Shown piece by piece: positions 1 to 11,589 of a stretch of DNA of 64,000 bases. This DNA is from Gnetum montanum (taxonomy: Eukaryota > Streptophyta > Gnetopsida > Gnetales > Gnetaceae). The notes beneath the pieces were generated by a model. The model was not told the origin of the DNA. It saw only the letters and a program-made list of their open reading frames with translations, and did no database searches. Both the position numbers and the translations under genes were made by a program. The DNA lies in contig MNCI01020899.1 in assembly GCA_015680685.1 (NCBI GenBank), positions 117,410 to 181,409 on the forward strand, read 5' to 3'. Each line of letters begins with the position of its first letter. The first letter of the stretch is position 1.

Positions 1-860
1 AGAGCATACTGGATGGCACCAAATCATTTGGTAGAATTACAAAGACAAGTAGAGGAGTTACTTGAAAATGGATTTGTGAGGGAATCCATTTCACCTTATG
101 TAGTTCCAACAATGCTTGTACCAAAGAAGGATAGTAAGAAATGGAGGATGTGCATTGATTCTAAGAGTTGTGAATAAAATAATAGTGATTTACATATTTC
201 CTATTCCAAGTATGGATGATATCCTATATGTCCTTATCAATATATAAGTTTTTAGCAAAATTGGTTTGAAGAGTGGTTATCATTAAATTTGGATTAGGGT
301 TGGTGATAAATGGAAGAAAACTTTTAAAACACAAAATGGATTTTTTGACTAGTTGGTGATGCCATTTGAAATCACGAATATACCTATTACAATCATGAGA
401 TTGATGCATGATGTACTTAAAGACTTGATTGGTAAGTATTTTATTATATTATTTCATGATATTTTAGTGTATAGTTCTAATGAAGAGGAGCCCTTGAATC
501 TATTGAGGATAGTGTGTCTTAAGTTGGAGGAGGAACAATTGGTAATCAATATGAAGAAATGTCATTTATTCAAGAGGGAGATCACATAATTGGCATATGT
601 CATTTTAAAAAATTAAATCTGAATGGAAGCTACCAAGGTAAGGGCTATTAGACATTGGCCAACTTCTAAAGATGTTGGGCAGGTAAGATCATTTATTAGT
701 TTAGTAGGTTTTCATTAGAGATTAGCAAAAAATTTCAATGGTATTTCTTATCCTATGTTTACTTTGTTGAACAAGAATAATGAATTCATGTGGGATGATG
801 AAATCCAAAGGAGCTTTGACTTTTTGAAGTTAAAAATAACTAGTGAACTAGTGCATGTGA
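1..860 (+). pseudogene. Reverse transcriptase of chromovirus-like Ty3/gypsy element F (broken, 5' end outside window)
   Basis: The first 170 bases translate to a typical Ty3/gypsy RT finger region: MAPNHLVELQRQVEELLENG, then VPKKDSKKWRMCID. Later pieces in shifted frames include MPFEITNIPITIMRLMH (family: MPFGLTNAPATFMRLM) and FHDILVYS, which stands where YxDD-I-YS is expected, so a catalytic aspartate has become histidine. Stops and frameshifts follow at about 175, 240-340 and 590. The connection subdomain is seen at 600-860. The copy enters the window already inside RT, so gag and protease lie to the left. RT would copy the element RNA into DNA in the virus-like particle, but this copy cannot encode an active enzyme. 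Lineage (chromovirus rather than Tat or Athila) is inferred from RT and IN wording. Confidence 0.9.
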
Positions 861-1260
861 TTTTAGATTTTTAGAAGCTTTTTTAGATTGAAGTGGATGC
901 AAGTAGACTTACTATTGAAGGGATACTTTCACAAGAAGGTAGGCCCATTACTTTCTTTTTAGAAAGGTTGAATGATTCAAGGTAGAAATGTAGCATGTAC
1001 AAGAAGGAGTTTTATGCTATTCTTCAAGAAATCAAGCATTGAAGGCATTACTTATTTTCTAAAGAGTTTATTTTGATGATAGACGACAAAGCACTTTTAA
1101 TTCCTTAATTCCCAAAACAAGTTGAATGCTAAACACATGAAGTGATTTGTACAATTATAGGATTTCAATTTTGTATTTAAGCAAAAATTTGGAAAATCCA
1201 ATGTGATGACTATTGAATTGTATAGGGTGCATGTGGTAAATTTTAGCATACATCATGTAG
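861..1260 (+). pseudogene. RNase H of element F (broken)
   Basis: The segment reads IEVDASRLTIEGILSQEGRP followed by an ITF piece, matching the Ty3/gypsy RNase H start (F-x-V-x-C-D-A-S-x-x-G-I-G-A-V-L-x-Q-x-G-x-P). Next comes a decayed MYKKEFYAILQEIKH region equivalent to Y-x-x-x-E-x-E-x-x-A-I. Several stop codons interrupt it. It follows the RT directly and precedes the integrase, the normal Ty3 pol order. The role in the family is removal of RNA from RNA/DNA hybrids during reverse transcription. Confidence 0.8.
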
Positions 1261-1389
1261 AAGGCATGGGTGCTTTTTCTTATTTGTATGAACAGTATTG
1301 TGATTTTGGATAGGTTTGGGAAAGCCTTAATAAATCATTGTTTAGTGGGATAGACTAATGGAGGAACTATCATATTTAAAATGAATTAT

Positions 1390-2100
1390 TATCATATTTA
1401 AAAAGAACATCTAGATTAAAAAACATTATGGTAGCATGGCAAGTCATATGGATAGGGATAAAACATTGGAATTTATGAGTAGGTACTATTTTTGGCTTGG
1501 AATGACAGCTGAAGTTTCCAAATTTATGAAGGAGTCTTTAAAATTTTAGAAATTTAGAGGTAAAGGAGTGGATGAACATTATGTAGCTTTGGCAATTCCC
1601 AAGGGCTTGTAGGAAAGGATGTCAATAAAGTTCTAAAGATCAAACGTAGAAATAATATTATCTTTCTTATGATGGATATATTCTTCAAGATGGCACACTT
1701 CATTCTACGCAAAAGGCTAAGTGATGCATCTCATATTGTAAAATTATTTTTCCAACATGGTTTAGAGTTGCATGAAATCCCTTTAAATATTATTAGTAAT
1801 AGAGACTCCAAGTTTACTAGCTATTTTTGAAGGTTCCTTTAGAAAATTTTAGGAACAAAGTTAAATTTTTCTAGTACATATTATCCATAATTTGATGGCC
1901 AAACAGAGGTGGTTAATAAATCTTTGTTGAATATTTTGATGTGCTTATGTGAGAGACAGCCCAATAGGTGGGAAAATTTATTATGTCATGTTGAATTTTC
2001 TTACAATAATGCTTTGCATGTTTTCATTGGTAAAAGCCCATTTAAGGTGAATTATGATATTTATCCAAAGATGATGGATGGACAATGTGAGGAGATTTGA
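1390..2100 (+). pseudogene. Integrase zinc-finger and catalytic core of element F (broken)
   Basis: A YYFWLGM-like stretch near 1490 marks the end of the HHCC region. The core is recognisable as MMDIFFKMAHFI (family: V-D-R-F-S-K-M-A-H-F-I) and IISNRDSKFTS, where the usual S-D-R-D has become S-N-R-D, so the second catalytic aspartate is lost. The third part, 1909-2100, is open for 63 residues and contains TEVVNKSLLNILMCL, RWENLLCHVEFSYNNA and GKSPFKVNY, a close match to chromovirus integrases. Integrase would join element cDNA to the chromosome. Inactive by point mutation and frameshift. Confidence 0.88.
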
Positions 2101-2742
2101 GGAAGAAGCTTATGTAAGTATTGATTTTATGCAAGGGATGAAGCATATTCATGCACAAGTGAATGAAAATATTAAGAAGAAGGCTGAAGAAAGAGTTCTC
2201 AAGTGAAATTAGGACAAATAGAAGCCTAACGTTTTGCTGTTAAGCTAGTTTCAGTGCACATGAAGAAGAAGAGATTGAGGGGTATTAACAATAATCTAGT
2301 TTCAGTGCACGTGAAGAAGAAGAGATTGAGGGGTATTAACTTCTCAAAGCTAAAATTCAAGAAGATGGACCCTTTCATGTTAAAGGCTAAAATTAATGAT
2401 AATGCTTTCGAAATTAACTTACCAAATGATGTGGATATGTATTTTTTATTTAATGTTGTAGATCTTATGCATTACCATGGATCAGTATATGATAAAATCA
2501 TACAAGATAACATTGATGAGTGGAAGGGGACTATTAATAATTCCAATCCTTTAATGAAGATGAAGGGAATGATACTCAAGAGGAGATAAGCTTCCAACAC
2601 TCATGGAGTAAAGAGGCATGAGCACTTGATCCATTGCAAGGATCAATCTACTAATGATGTTGTGTGGATCCATGAGACCAAACTTACTAAGCGGGGGCTC
2701 ACATCTATCCTTGCTTCCTTGTTAACTTGATTTTAATTTTTT
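2101..2742 (+). pseudogene. Integrase C-terminal region with chromodomain-like tail, element F (broken)
   Basis: The open stretch 2254-2589 contains SKLKFKKMDPFMLKAKIND, then AFEINLPNDVDMYFLFNVVD and LMHYHG, corresponding to the GPF/Y-type C-terminus of chromovirus integrases (KLxxRKxGPF...INDNAYxxxLP...FNVxDLxxYH). Downstream, 2640-2730 gives DVVWIHETKL, resembling the last strand and helix of the element chromodomain (x-T-W-x-x-x-x-x-L). In the family this tail binds chromatin marks and steers insertion. The N-terminal part of this region carries a 51-bp tandem duplication, described separately. A polypurine tract follows within a few bases of the end. Confidence 0.78.
2245..2340 (+). repeat. 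51-bp in-frame tandem duplication in integrase C-terminus of F
   Basis: The 45 bases at 2245-2289 recur at 2296-2340 with one A/G difference (cacatgaag against cacgtgaag). The period is 51 bases, exactly 17 codons, so the duplication keeps the reading frame of 2254-2589 and doubles the motif VSVH-KKKRLRGIN. Confidence 0.93.
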
Positions 2743-2743
2743 T

Positions 2744-2756
2744 AAGGGTGGGAGAG
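2744..2756 (+). other. Polypurine tract of F
   Basis: AAGGGTGGGAGAG lies directly before TGATATAGG, the proposed LTR start. A purine run ending next to the 3' LTR is the plus-strand primer of LTR retrotransposons. Its position right after the integrase supports the call. Confidence 0.75.
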
Positions 2757-2757
2757 T

Positions 2758-3690
2758 TGATATAGGAACACCTTTTATGATCCTATTTTTCATCCCTGTA
2801 GGTGGTTTTTGCAGGTTTTGGACATTGTGAAGATGTCTTGGATATCAAGGAGATGTCTCAAGTAAAAACTAGGATGAGACAAGAAATGTATCATATGTTT
2901 GGAAGACATCTTTACTGAGAGTTGGCTTACGACAAGAGATGTTCCATAGGTGGAGGGGGCATCTCATGGGAGACATTGCAATTTGTAGAAGACATCTAAA
3001 GGGAGACATTACAACTCAGGAAGAGATTTCACACTTCTTTTGTAGACATCTCACATAGCTAGGAGATGTTCCAACTCTAGAGGAGACATCTTATTTCTTC
3101 TAGAGACTTCTCTCATAGCTAGGAGATGTCTTACCCAAATGTTGGATTTTCCAAGGAGATATCTATCTAAGACTAGAGATGACTTGTATGGTCTAGGAAA
3201 TGTCCAAGTTGGAAATTTCGGGCTAGAAAATAACCAAGGTAAAATAACAAAATATAGAAATAATTGAAAATCTTAAATTTGAACTTAAAAAAAAAAGGTT
3301 TCTAGGGTTTTTGTCTTAGATTTTCAATAAATATTATTGGTGTTTCATGTTTTGGATATGAGATATGATGAAATATGATTAAGAGTGAGAGCATAGGTTT
3401 GAGAGTGCATGTGCATATGTAGCTCTAATAACAATTGTGTATGTTTGGCATTCTATCTCTTATGTGTTGTACATTTGGATCTTAGTTCTATGTTAGTGGG
3501 AGAAATTTCATTTGTTTGTGTCTTGCATTGAGGATAATCATTGTGTGGTTGTAAAGAATCATGATATGAAATATCATTGAGTATGTGTGCATGATTTGTG
3601 AGGTTTCTAGGTTGTCGAACCATTGTTTGTAACCTTATTTACATTAATTAAAGATTTCTAGTTTTCTTATTTTATAGCATATTGAATCAT
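2758..3690 (+). repeat. 3' LTR of F (end uncertain)
   Basis: It starts with TGATATAGGAACACC right after the polypurine tract. The body is rich in AGATGTCT/AGACATCT octamers (2831-3131), then AT-rich with an A-run at 3289-3297. The end is not fixed. RT sequence of a different element (G) is clear from about 3800. Candidate ends are TGAATCA near 3695 or CCAGAACA near 3760. The partner 5' LTR is outside the window. Confidence 0.6.
2831..3131. promoter_or_regulatory. Cluster of AGATGTCT / AGACATCT octamers in LTR of F
   Basis: Perfect copies of the octamer or its reverse complement start at 2831, 2851, 2904, 2990, 3044, 3084 and 3124, with one-base variants (agatgttc, agacatt) in between. Several spacings are 20 or 40 bases. 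The location in the 5' half of an LTR is where U3 enhancer elements sit. The regulatory role is an inference. Confidence 0.55.
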
Positions 3691-3789
3691 CTTTCTTAAT
3701 ATATGGATTTAGTGGGATTGAAGGGTTTAAAAATAAATGGAGTAACCCTTCTCCAGAACACCATTAGGATATTATCAAATGATTATAAA

Positions 3790-4409
3790 AAAATACATTT
3801 AAGAAAACTATGATAGTACAAGATATAGATTATATAAATTCATGATGATGTCATTTAGACTCCATAATGCACCTACAACATTCATGGCTCTCATGAATAA
3901 CATTTTTAGATAGTACCTAGACAAGTTTGTTATAGTGTTTTTGAATGATATATTGGTGTACTCCAAAACCAAAGAAGAATATAATAAGTATCTAATAATA
4001 ATAATGAAAATTTTAAGTCAACATCAATTAAAAGTAAGGTAAACATGGATTTTTCAAAGAATAAGTAACATATCTTGGTTGCATTATATCAAAATGGAAT
4101 CTACAAGTTAATCAATCTAAAATAGATGCAATTAGGAAGTGGCAAAAATCCTAAGATGTTATAGTAATCCATAGTTTTCTAGGTTTAACTAGATTTTTCC
4201 ATTGAAAAATATTTTGCAAGAAAAATATGTTTAAATTTGATGAAAATTATAGTGAATCATCTCTAAGATTAAAGATACCCTTAACTATGGATCCTATTGT
4301 AAGAATTCTTGATGTGAATATATCATTTGAAGTATCTACAAATGCTTGTGGAGTAGGAATCAAAGTACTCTTTTTCCAAGAAGATCATCATTATCCTAGT
4401 CTTGTTTGA
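3790..4409 (+). pseudogene. RT/RNase H fragment of element G (broken)
   Basis: A second Ty3/gypsy pol fragment, distinct from F. In pieces it reads YRLYKFMMMSFRLHNAPTTF, MALMNNIF, YLDKFVIVFLNDILVYSKT, matching RT palm motifs. The catalytic Y/F-x-D-D is FLND, so one aspartate is lost. Then come VTYLGCIISK and, at 4227-4409, an RNase H start: LTMDPIVRILDV, ISFEVSTNACGVGI. The 5' side is cut off by the LTR of F, so F may have inserted into G. The 3' side dissolves into AT-rich sequence. No integrase or LTR was found for G. Confidence 0.82.
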
Positions 4410-6095
4410 TCAAAATGGTGTTAGCTACATGAGTTATTTTTTATCATTTGCCTCTATGAAGAGAGAGGTCTTTATTTATTTGTAGTTTCTTTGTATCATC
4501 TTTGATTTTTTTCCCCACTTCTTCTTTGATCTTTCTTTTATAAGCTTGTTGTATGATCTTCTTTGCACATGTGTAAATCATTTAAGCCATCATTATTTTT
4601 GCTTATTTAAAATAGAAGCCACTTCAATTATTCCTCTAATGTTTATATTATATAATTTATCTAATTTGGTAACATTCAACATCCATCTAAGCATTTGCAT
4701 TTATCCCATATTGATTTGTCATTCATGCCTATTTTTTATTGTCTATCATTCAACATCATATAGGATAACAAGCATGATTGCTATCATGTAAAATTTTATC
4801 TTTAGTTTTATTAGTATTCTATGATTACATAGAACACCACTAGCTTATCTTCATTTTGATCATCTGCCTAAATTCTATTTCTTATATCTTGATTAATTAC
4901 ACCATCTAATTATATGGTTGATTCTAGGTAGAAAAACTATTTATAGTATAGTGCTATTTATAGTCACTTCTATGTCACTACTATTTATTTATTGATAATA
5001 TTTCATTTCATATATTTTTCTTACTTTTAATAATTTTTAAGCCTTTTTATTCTAGAGTAGACCTCCACTTATTCATTTCTTATCCCAAGAAGATAAAGTA
5101 TTATATTTCAAATCTTGTCAATTTTATAGAGCTAAGGTAACTTAACTCATGATTTAGATTTGTTAGTTATTATTCATGTTTTAAAATTTTGGAGTCATTA
5201 TCTTTGCAAAAAAAAAATATTTGTTTTAAAAATTGATCATAAAACTTTAGAATGGTTTTAAAGACAACCAATTGTGAATCTAAAAATTGGGTACAAAATG
5301 GCTTCTTCTTACTGAAAGTTGTTGAGTTATTCAAGGAGGGTCTATCAAGAAGAGAACATGATGGATGAGTGATGTACCTATAAAAAGAAGTGAAAAGAAA
5401 GAAGTAAGAATAAGAAAGAAAATTAGAACATTGCTAATACACTACTCATGAGAATGATACTATACCATAGAAAGAAATCATGGCTAAATATTATACATAA
5501 GATGTCCTAAAGATTATCATTTATGACGCTCACACACTTTTCCACTTATTCTCTCAACACACCTTTACTAGAATAGACTAGATCACTCAATCCTAACTAA
5601 ATATGCTAATGAGAGAAAGGAAATTAGATAGGAAAGGGAGTTAGATGGAGAATTTAGAAATGAGAAAGAAGAGATAAAATAATATATTTGTGAGGGGGGG
5701 AGGCAATGAGAAACATCACCTATACACCAAGATGAGATGCTATGCCATAAAAGCCATACATGGCTAAATCCAATACTCTAATATCACTAATGGTTAATAA
5801 ATTGATCTATTCCCTATCACACTCAAACTCAACACATCCTCACATAGAGCTAAAATGGCAAAACACTTACTACTCACTAAGTAAGGGAAATTACTAATAA
5901 ATATCCTTACCATAGTATGTTAGAGAAGAAAATTAGTAGAATGGAATAAGAAATGATCATGGGAGGTAGATGAAATTGAATGAGAGAAACTTAGAAGAAA
6001 AAAATAGAATATATATATATAGGAAAAGCAAGATAGGAAAAAAATCAAACTAATGCAATAAAAATAAGTAAAGTAAGAGACAAGGTTAGAGAAAA
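4410..6095. other. AT-rich stretch without recognisable gene
   Basis: No domain was recognised on either strand; open frames here are short and AT-driven. By position it may hold the 3' untranslated part and 3' LTR of element A, whose integrase end lies just to the right on the minus strand. Two stretches, about 5440-5690 and 5705-6000, look like strongly diverged copies of one another (shared words such as catggctaaat, ctatacca/ctatgcca and gagagaaa). A short (AT)n run sits near 6010. Confidence 0.5.
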
Positions 6096-6099
6096 CCTA

Positions 6100-6460
6100 A
6101 TGCTTTATGTTCTTTTTAAAATATAGTATCTTTTGAAGTATGCCTTGTTCACTTGGTTTGAGTATTGATTTCTATATAAATATATGAAGTAGTATTCTTT
6201 ATTTTTGAGGCTTTTGAGGATAAAAATGAAACATTTTTAGTTCAAGGAGAACTTGTTTTACCATTAGGAAAATACCTAAGGATTAAATCACCTTCAATAT
6301 TTCTCTAAGTTTGATGTACTTTTCATTATAATGGCATATAGATTCTTAATTATTTTGGATGTTGATAGTTGCTTACTTATCATTTTCTTCAAGTGTGTAT
6401 AGCTCAACATAATGCATGTTGTCATTCTCCTCATCTATTAAACAATTATTCAAGGCCACA
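6100..6460 (-). pseudogene. Integrase C-terminus of Tat element A (left piece)
   Basis: On the minus strand this gives LNNCLIDEENDNMHYVELYT, then LEENDK and CHYNEKYIKLREILKVI. This fits the C-terminal segment of Tat integrases, where a charged helix (..LxELDExRxxA..YNKKV..F..GDLVL) follows the catalytic core. It is decayed, with stops. It resumes where the integrase at 53219 on the far side of element B stops, ending there in MPFVAL. The two pieces are read as one integrase split by B. The match is by eye and modest. Confidence 0.5.
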
Positions 6461-6471
6461 TGAAGGAAAGA

Positions 6472-7615
6472 TGAAACAGCACCAAGAATAGTCATGTTGT
6501 AACTTGTAACCTTCACCATAAAACTTAAGGAAAACGTTTATTGTAAATGTAAGGTTTGTGACCAATGAGTTGTAATCCTACATACTTAAACTTTCTGGGG
6601 CTGAAAAATTCCTCATAAGTTGCAACTACCTCACTTCCCAAGTGGGAAAAGTAATGTCATGTCTATATGTAGGCTTGGAAAGACTAAAAATTCCTTGGGC
6701 ACTACCAAATTTTCCATTTTCATGGGTTTTATGGTGATTATGGCCTTGACTATGCTGGAGCTAAACACATCCAATGTTGGAGTGGTTGGATTTTTTATTT
6801 TCCTAGCAATGGCTAGCATATTCATCATAATTTCCAGTAGTTGTAGTATGGCCAGCATAGTCATCTTAAATTCTCAACAATCTTCACATGGCTAGTGTAG
6901 TCACCATATTTCCCACAAAATTGTAATAATGACAACGTAGATCTCCAATGTTGGTGTAGTTGAGGTGAAGTCAGTGTAGTAACAAAAGTATGTTCACTAT
7001 ATTTAGTATTTGGCATGTTTTTGATGGTCCTAGGGTGTCAAAGTTTTCCACAAATGGAAAACTATGTTGGGAATAATGTCTTGTTACACCTACAAACAAC
7101 ACCAATCTATTAGCAATATAGTAGAAATCTACACCCTAAAATCAACAACCTTGAAGCCTATAAAAGCCAAACTCGAATACCAAAGTTGTAGATTTAAGTA
7201 AAAAATAGCAAGGATTTTTTAGCAATTGGAGGTGGGAAGTACCTAGATCATGGTGTTTGACTACAGAACACACTAACCAACTCCAATAGGCTTCAAGCTA
7301 CATCCAAGCAACCTTCTTGTGAATTTGAGAACAAAATCTATACTCTTTTGAACTTTATACTTTAAGAATCTTGTTGTTTTAATAAAGTTTACAGTTCATT
7401 TGTTATGCAGAATTTATTTTAAGTTTTGATTTCTATGTTTATTTTTTCATTTGAATCTACAATTTTATTTTCCTCCGTTTACATTCTTTAAGTCCCAAGA
7501 TGATTAGCCAAACCTTCCAGGGCACATTGGACCCTCTTTCTCATAGGCCCTTGGGACTCAAGTTCAAAATTATTTCCATACCTAGGATTTTTTATTCTTC
7601 TAGTGATCAAATTCT
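6472..7615 (+). repeat. 5' LTR of Tat element B (borders approximate)
   Basis: Bases 7082-7615 are clearly homologous and in direct orientation to 52729-53215. Shared blocks include tagcaagga, the ggaagtac-tagatcatg stretch, ttaataaagttta, agttcatttgtt, and the end cttgggatTCAAG with TTTTTATTctTCTAG. The left edge is taken as TGAAACAGCACC at 6472 because it resembles both the other copy at 52677 (TGAAATGC...AGCACCAGAG) and the LTR start of element C (TGAAACACCAC). Relative to the right copy, this LTR has about 590 extra bases (6500-7080), including a 40-bp minisatellite. The 3' border could instead be CCAACA at 7704. Confidence 0.62.
6809..6930 (+). repeat. 40-bp minisatellite inside the left LTR of B
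   Basis: The phrase ATGGCTAGCATATTCATC begins near 6809, ATGGCCAGCATAGTCATC near 6848 and ATGGCTAGTGTAGTCACC near 6888, giving a period of 39-40 bases. The flanks tctcaacaa/cagtagttg vary. A similar GCTAGCATAGTC word forms the palindromic core of the large array of B at 24.2-25.8 kb. Confidence 0.65.
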
Positions 7616-8450
7616 ATGCCCAAACCTTTTTCAAACATTTTACAAAACCAAGTATCTCACATTTTGAACTCAAAAACCTGCAATTTTCTACCATTAAATC
7701 CAACATTGGTGCTCAACTCCCTACAATTGGTACCTAGTGTAGTTGTTGTAGGTGACATGGGTGTCTATAAAATTCTCATAGTAGTTGTTATACTTTATAG
7801 GGCTAGTGTGGTTGATAGTCAAAACTACCTTTGTGTGTTCCAAAGGCCAATGTTTTTCTACCACAATCACTCAAACCCTTTTGTTGTGGGATTCTCCAAA
7901 AAACCTAATGTTGGTGTTTAATTATTAGCAACTAATACCAAACATAGTTGTTACAAGTAATTTGGATGTTTGTAGAATTTTCACAGCTGTTGTTGGATTC
8001 TTTGAACCCAGAAAAGTCAATACTGAAACCTACAATTTTTGCTCATTGAAGCCTATGTTCAAGTTTTTCTAAGAGCCAATGTAATTTTACTCCACCCACA
8101 TAAACATCTTACTATGAAATATTGTTGGAAGGCTAGTGTAGTATTCTCCAACACCTTAGCATAGTACTAGGCAAAGTAATATTGCACATACATTTTTCTA
8201 AAACAAGTGCATTTTTTCCAATGGGGGAATATCACCAGCTTAGTTGGTTTGGAAATACAGTGATCTATTTCACCCCCTCCAACATAGATCTTGCTAATTA
8301 AGCCAACATAGTTGGTTCTTCCAACACTTAAAACTTTCAAACTTTTCCAAGTGTAGAGCACATCACTGCTACTGCAACTCGCACCACACCTATAGTTGCA
8401 GTTTACACCATTTTTCAACCATAATCCTTTGCATCTTAAAAAATTCAATT
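7616..8450 (+). repeat. Leader region of B with diverged tandem repeats (period about 205 bp)
   Basis: The block around 7740 (gtagttgttgtaggtga...gtctataaaattctcatagtagttgtt) recurs near 7946 (atagttgttacaagtaa...tttgtagaattttcacagctgttgtt), a period of about 205 bases. A third, weaker copy is near 8125. TTGGTGCTCAACTCC at 7705 is a weak candidate primer-binding site if the LTR ends at 7704, because it shares TTGGTG with the better site of C. Open frames 7616-7921 and 8167-8448 (minus) have no recognisable domains. Confidence 0.5.
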
Positions 8451-10300
8451 TTCTATAATTTTCATTTAAATTATTACTTATACATTTTATTAAACTAGAT
8501 ATAAACTAGTAAACATGTCTTTGGGCTAGTCAACTATGTTGCCCCTCAACTTATGGCATATAACCAAGATGTTGTGAGGGTCTATGACCTGAAATATCCT
8601 ACCATAGTCAAACATAGGTATTAACTTAGGCTAAGGGGAAAAATCCTAGATTTTACTATCATCAATGAAAATTATTATAATTTCATCTATGCCAAAATCG
8701 ATGGGTCACATATATAGGGCCTTGTATATGCATCTACTCCTTTGATGGGGCCCCGTATACAGAGGCCACATACAAAAATTTTCATTTTTGAATATCTTTA
8801 AAAATACAAGGAATTTTTTAAATAATTTGGGGTTCATGGAATTCCAAAAAAGCCAAGAATATGATGGAATCATTGAAGAGGACCTTTGAAAGCTCAAAAA
8901 TTAAAATTTTGATGGATAATGTGTTTATTTAAACAAAATATATAAAGGCGCACATGGTTTGATACAGAAGATGGGTGTACAAAAGATTTTGATTACAAAA
9001 ATGCCCAAGGATAAGGTACTTAACTAACCCAATTAAGAGATATGCAAGTGGCTCCTCCCCATAGTAGGCACATGCCTTATTTTCCCTTGCATAACCTAAA
9101 CCTAAGGAATCCATGGACCCCATACGCAATTAACAATTGATGGAAGTTAAGGACCAAAACTTCAAAGATTCTACCAAGGAATTCAAGTACATCAGACCAA
9201 GACACCAAAGCAAGAACATGGACACTGATAGTGATGTGAGTTATAGGAAACATAGATGAACGATGGAGAAGCTAGAATGGAATTTTGAATTGAGGTCATA
9301 AGAAGTCCCTTGTGGATTTGTGTTTTAAATGACCTGAGAAGGTCCATCCTTAGTCTAGACTAAAACCAACCTCTTTTAGTGACTTCACATCGCCACTCCA
9401 AGACTGATCCACCCCATGGAGACACAACCACTATTCCATAAAGAGAAGAAAAGAGAAGTAAGAAGTGATAGAGGGCCTTAGTTAGAGGGGACCTTCAGGC
9501 ATGAGTAACATGTCTTTCTAGTCCCATAACCAGTGCTTGTAGCCCATTTATTTGTCTAAGGGATGTGCTTTGAATTTTCATCATGTTTTTTATTTTTTTT
9601 ATTTTTGGTTGGATGGGAACCAAACCATGCAAAGACTTTATTTAACTTCCTATTATTGGTCAACATGGAATGGTAAGAAGTATATGAAAACACTCATACA
9701 CCCAAGTAAGTAGAAGAGTACAAAGAGTATTAAGTCCCCTTGAAGTCACACTCTATGCAAACCTTTGAATCATTCCCAATTTCAGAAACCACTAAGGTGA
9801 CAAATTTATTAAAATTTTATTTAATGAAAGGTACCTCAAACTTCCAAAAAAATAAAAACCATAGAGTTGATGGATGGGTGGATGTTTTTGACTCACTTCT
9901 TGTTCCATGAAAAAGAAACCATGACTTAGCCATTAGTACAAAAATTCAAAAATAGAAATCGGACATTAGCAAACAAAACATTAAGCACAAACCACCATTA
10001 GTAGCAGCTACAATACATTGTGTCCTATTGGCATAAAGACATTTAGTAGCAAAAATTTAAAAATCACACTCAAACAAAGTAAAATATATAAGAAAGTATA
10101 AAATATTTAAGAAAGATTCAAATGTACTAATGATGGTGTAAAACAAAAAAATAATATCAAATAGGAAAAAATTTTAGAAATTAAAAAGGTGTAAAATAAA
10201 TAACTTGCAAAAAATAAAAATGTGTAAAACAAAAAATAGAAAAACTAACTAGCCATGTATATGATTAGTATGAATGGCCATCTCTCCATGTAAACTGCCT
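8451..10300. other. No recognisable gene; junction of B leader and 3' part of D
   Basis: I found no domain on either strand. Somewhere here the leader of B ends and the 3' untranslated part of D begins, since the integrase of D ends at about 10300. A second copy of the D LTR (for example its GAATAAAGATCC or TATTTATA signature) was not found, so the left border of D cannot be placed. AT-rich tracts and an A/T run (9584-9606) are present. Confidence 0.5.
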
Positions 10301-11560
10301 ATGTTTGAAGGAGGAGATTCAAAAACTTGAGTGTGGTTGTCCATCCATTGAGGTATTTGTTGCACTAGCTTACTTGGGCTCATGGAAAGGCTTTATTTGT
10401 TGGATGTTGATCAACTACTCTTTGTTTGGGCTCTCAAGTTTGTATATGATCATGGCCCCAAAAGGAAAGGTTTCATCAATTATATAAGACCCTTTCCACA
10501 ACGTTTGGAATTTATTTTTCTGAGGTACATGTGTGGGATTTTAGCAGAGAACCTTATCTCCTGGTTGAAATTTTACTTTCCTTATTCTAAGGTCATGTCA
10601 TTGTTTGTTGAATTCCTTGTTCACTTCATTCAAGGATAAGGTTACTAATCAATTTTCATCTAGCACATTTAGATTGATCAATCTTTCTTTTTGTGTCAAA
10701 CTTACGTCAAGATATAAGTCATAGGTTGTTGAGAGTGTACGAAGCTCAGATTAAATTAGGAGCATTATAATTTTTCCATACACTAGCTCATAGGGAGAGT
10801 AGCCAATAGGGAGTTTCCATTTTGAGTAGTAGTTCAAAAGGGCATCGTTGAGTTTTATGCTCCAGTCTCTCCTATATTTGCTGATAGTTCTTATTAAAAT
10901 CTTTGTGATCTCTTGATTAGTCACCTCAGCTTGCCCATTGGCTTAGGGATGATAGGGTGTTGTTAATTTATGTTCAACCCCTAAGTGTTGCATGAGTTTT
11001 TAAAAAGTGGCACCTGTAAAATGGGTTCCATTGTCAAAAATTAGTGCATGTCGCACCCGAAACCTATTTACAACATTTTTTTATACAAATCAAATATCAA
11101 TGGATGATGTATAGTCAATGACAGTTGCTACTTTTGTCCACATGGTATAGTAGTCAATGGTGATGATTATATATACCTTACTATTGGACATGGTTATGAT
11201 GGAACCCATGAAGTTAATGCCTCATATGTCAAAGGACTCCAATCATTGAATCCAATATTGAGGACCCTCCATTTGTGTGGTCATCCAACCATCTTATTGA
11301 CAGTGCTCATAGGATTGGATAAATTAGTAGATGTCCCTAAATATTATGGTCTAATAGTATCCTACCATTAGGATTTTTATGGTCATGCATCTCCCAGCTT
11401 AGTGGCCTCCACAAGGGCCTTTATGAGCATCCTAGAATATGCATAGTTGATTTGCATCAGGTACACACCAATGAACCAAACCATCAGCACATAGCTTGTA
11501 AAGGTATCCATTGTTGTCCATGAAGTGATTAGCCTAATGAGAAAACTATTGTTTTCTCTT
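10300..11560 (-). pseudogene. Integrase of Athila-like element D (broken)
   Basis: Minus-strand translation gives integrase pieces in order: a decayed zinc-finger region (about 11530-11300), a core around 11020-10930 with LTTPYHP-ANGQAEVTNQEI, then RDWSIKLNDALLNYYS and PIGYSPYELVYGK. The C-terminal segment has VKFQPGDKVL and, near 10480, DETFPFGAMIIYKLESP, matching the Athila ending (F-P-x-G-A-V-E-L). Multiple stops. The family role is insertion of cDNA. It follows RNase H in the expected order on the minus strand. Confidence 0.85.
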
Positions 11561-11589
11561 GTGATCCAAATCTTCTAGCATCTCCTAAA

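Noticed and set aside
6620-6895. Hydrophobic 91-codon plus-strand frame resembling membrane segments
   Set aside because: It crosses the 40-bp minisatellite of the B LTR, and the composition is a by-product of T-rich DNA.
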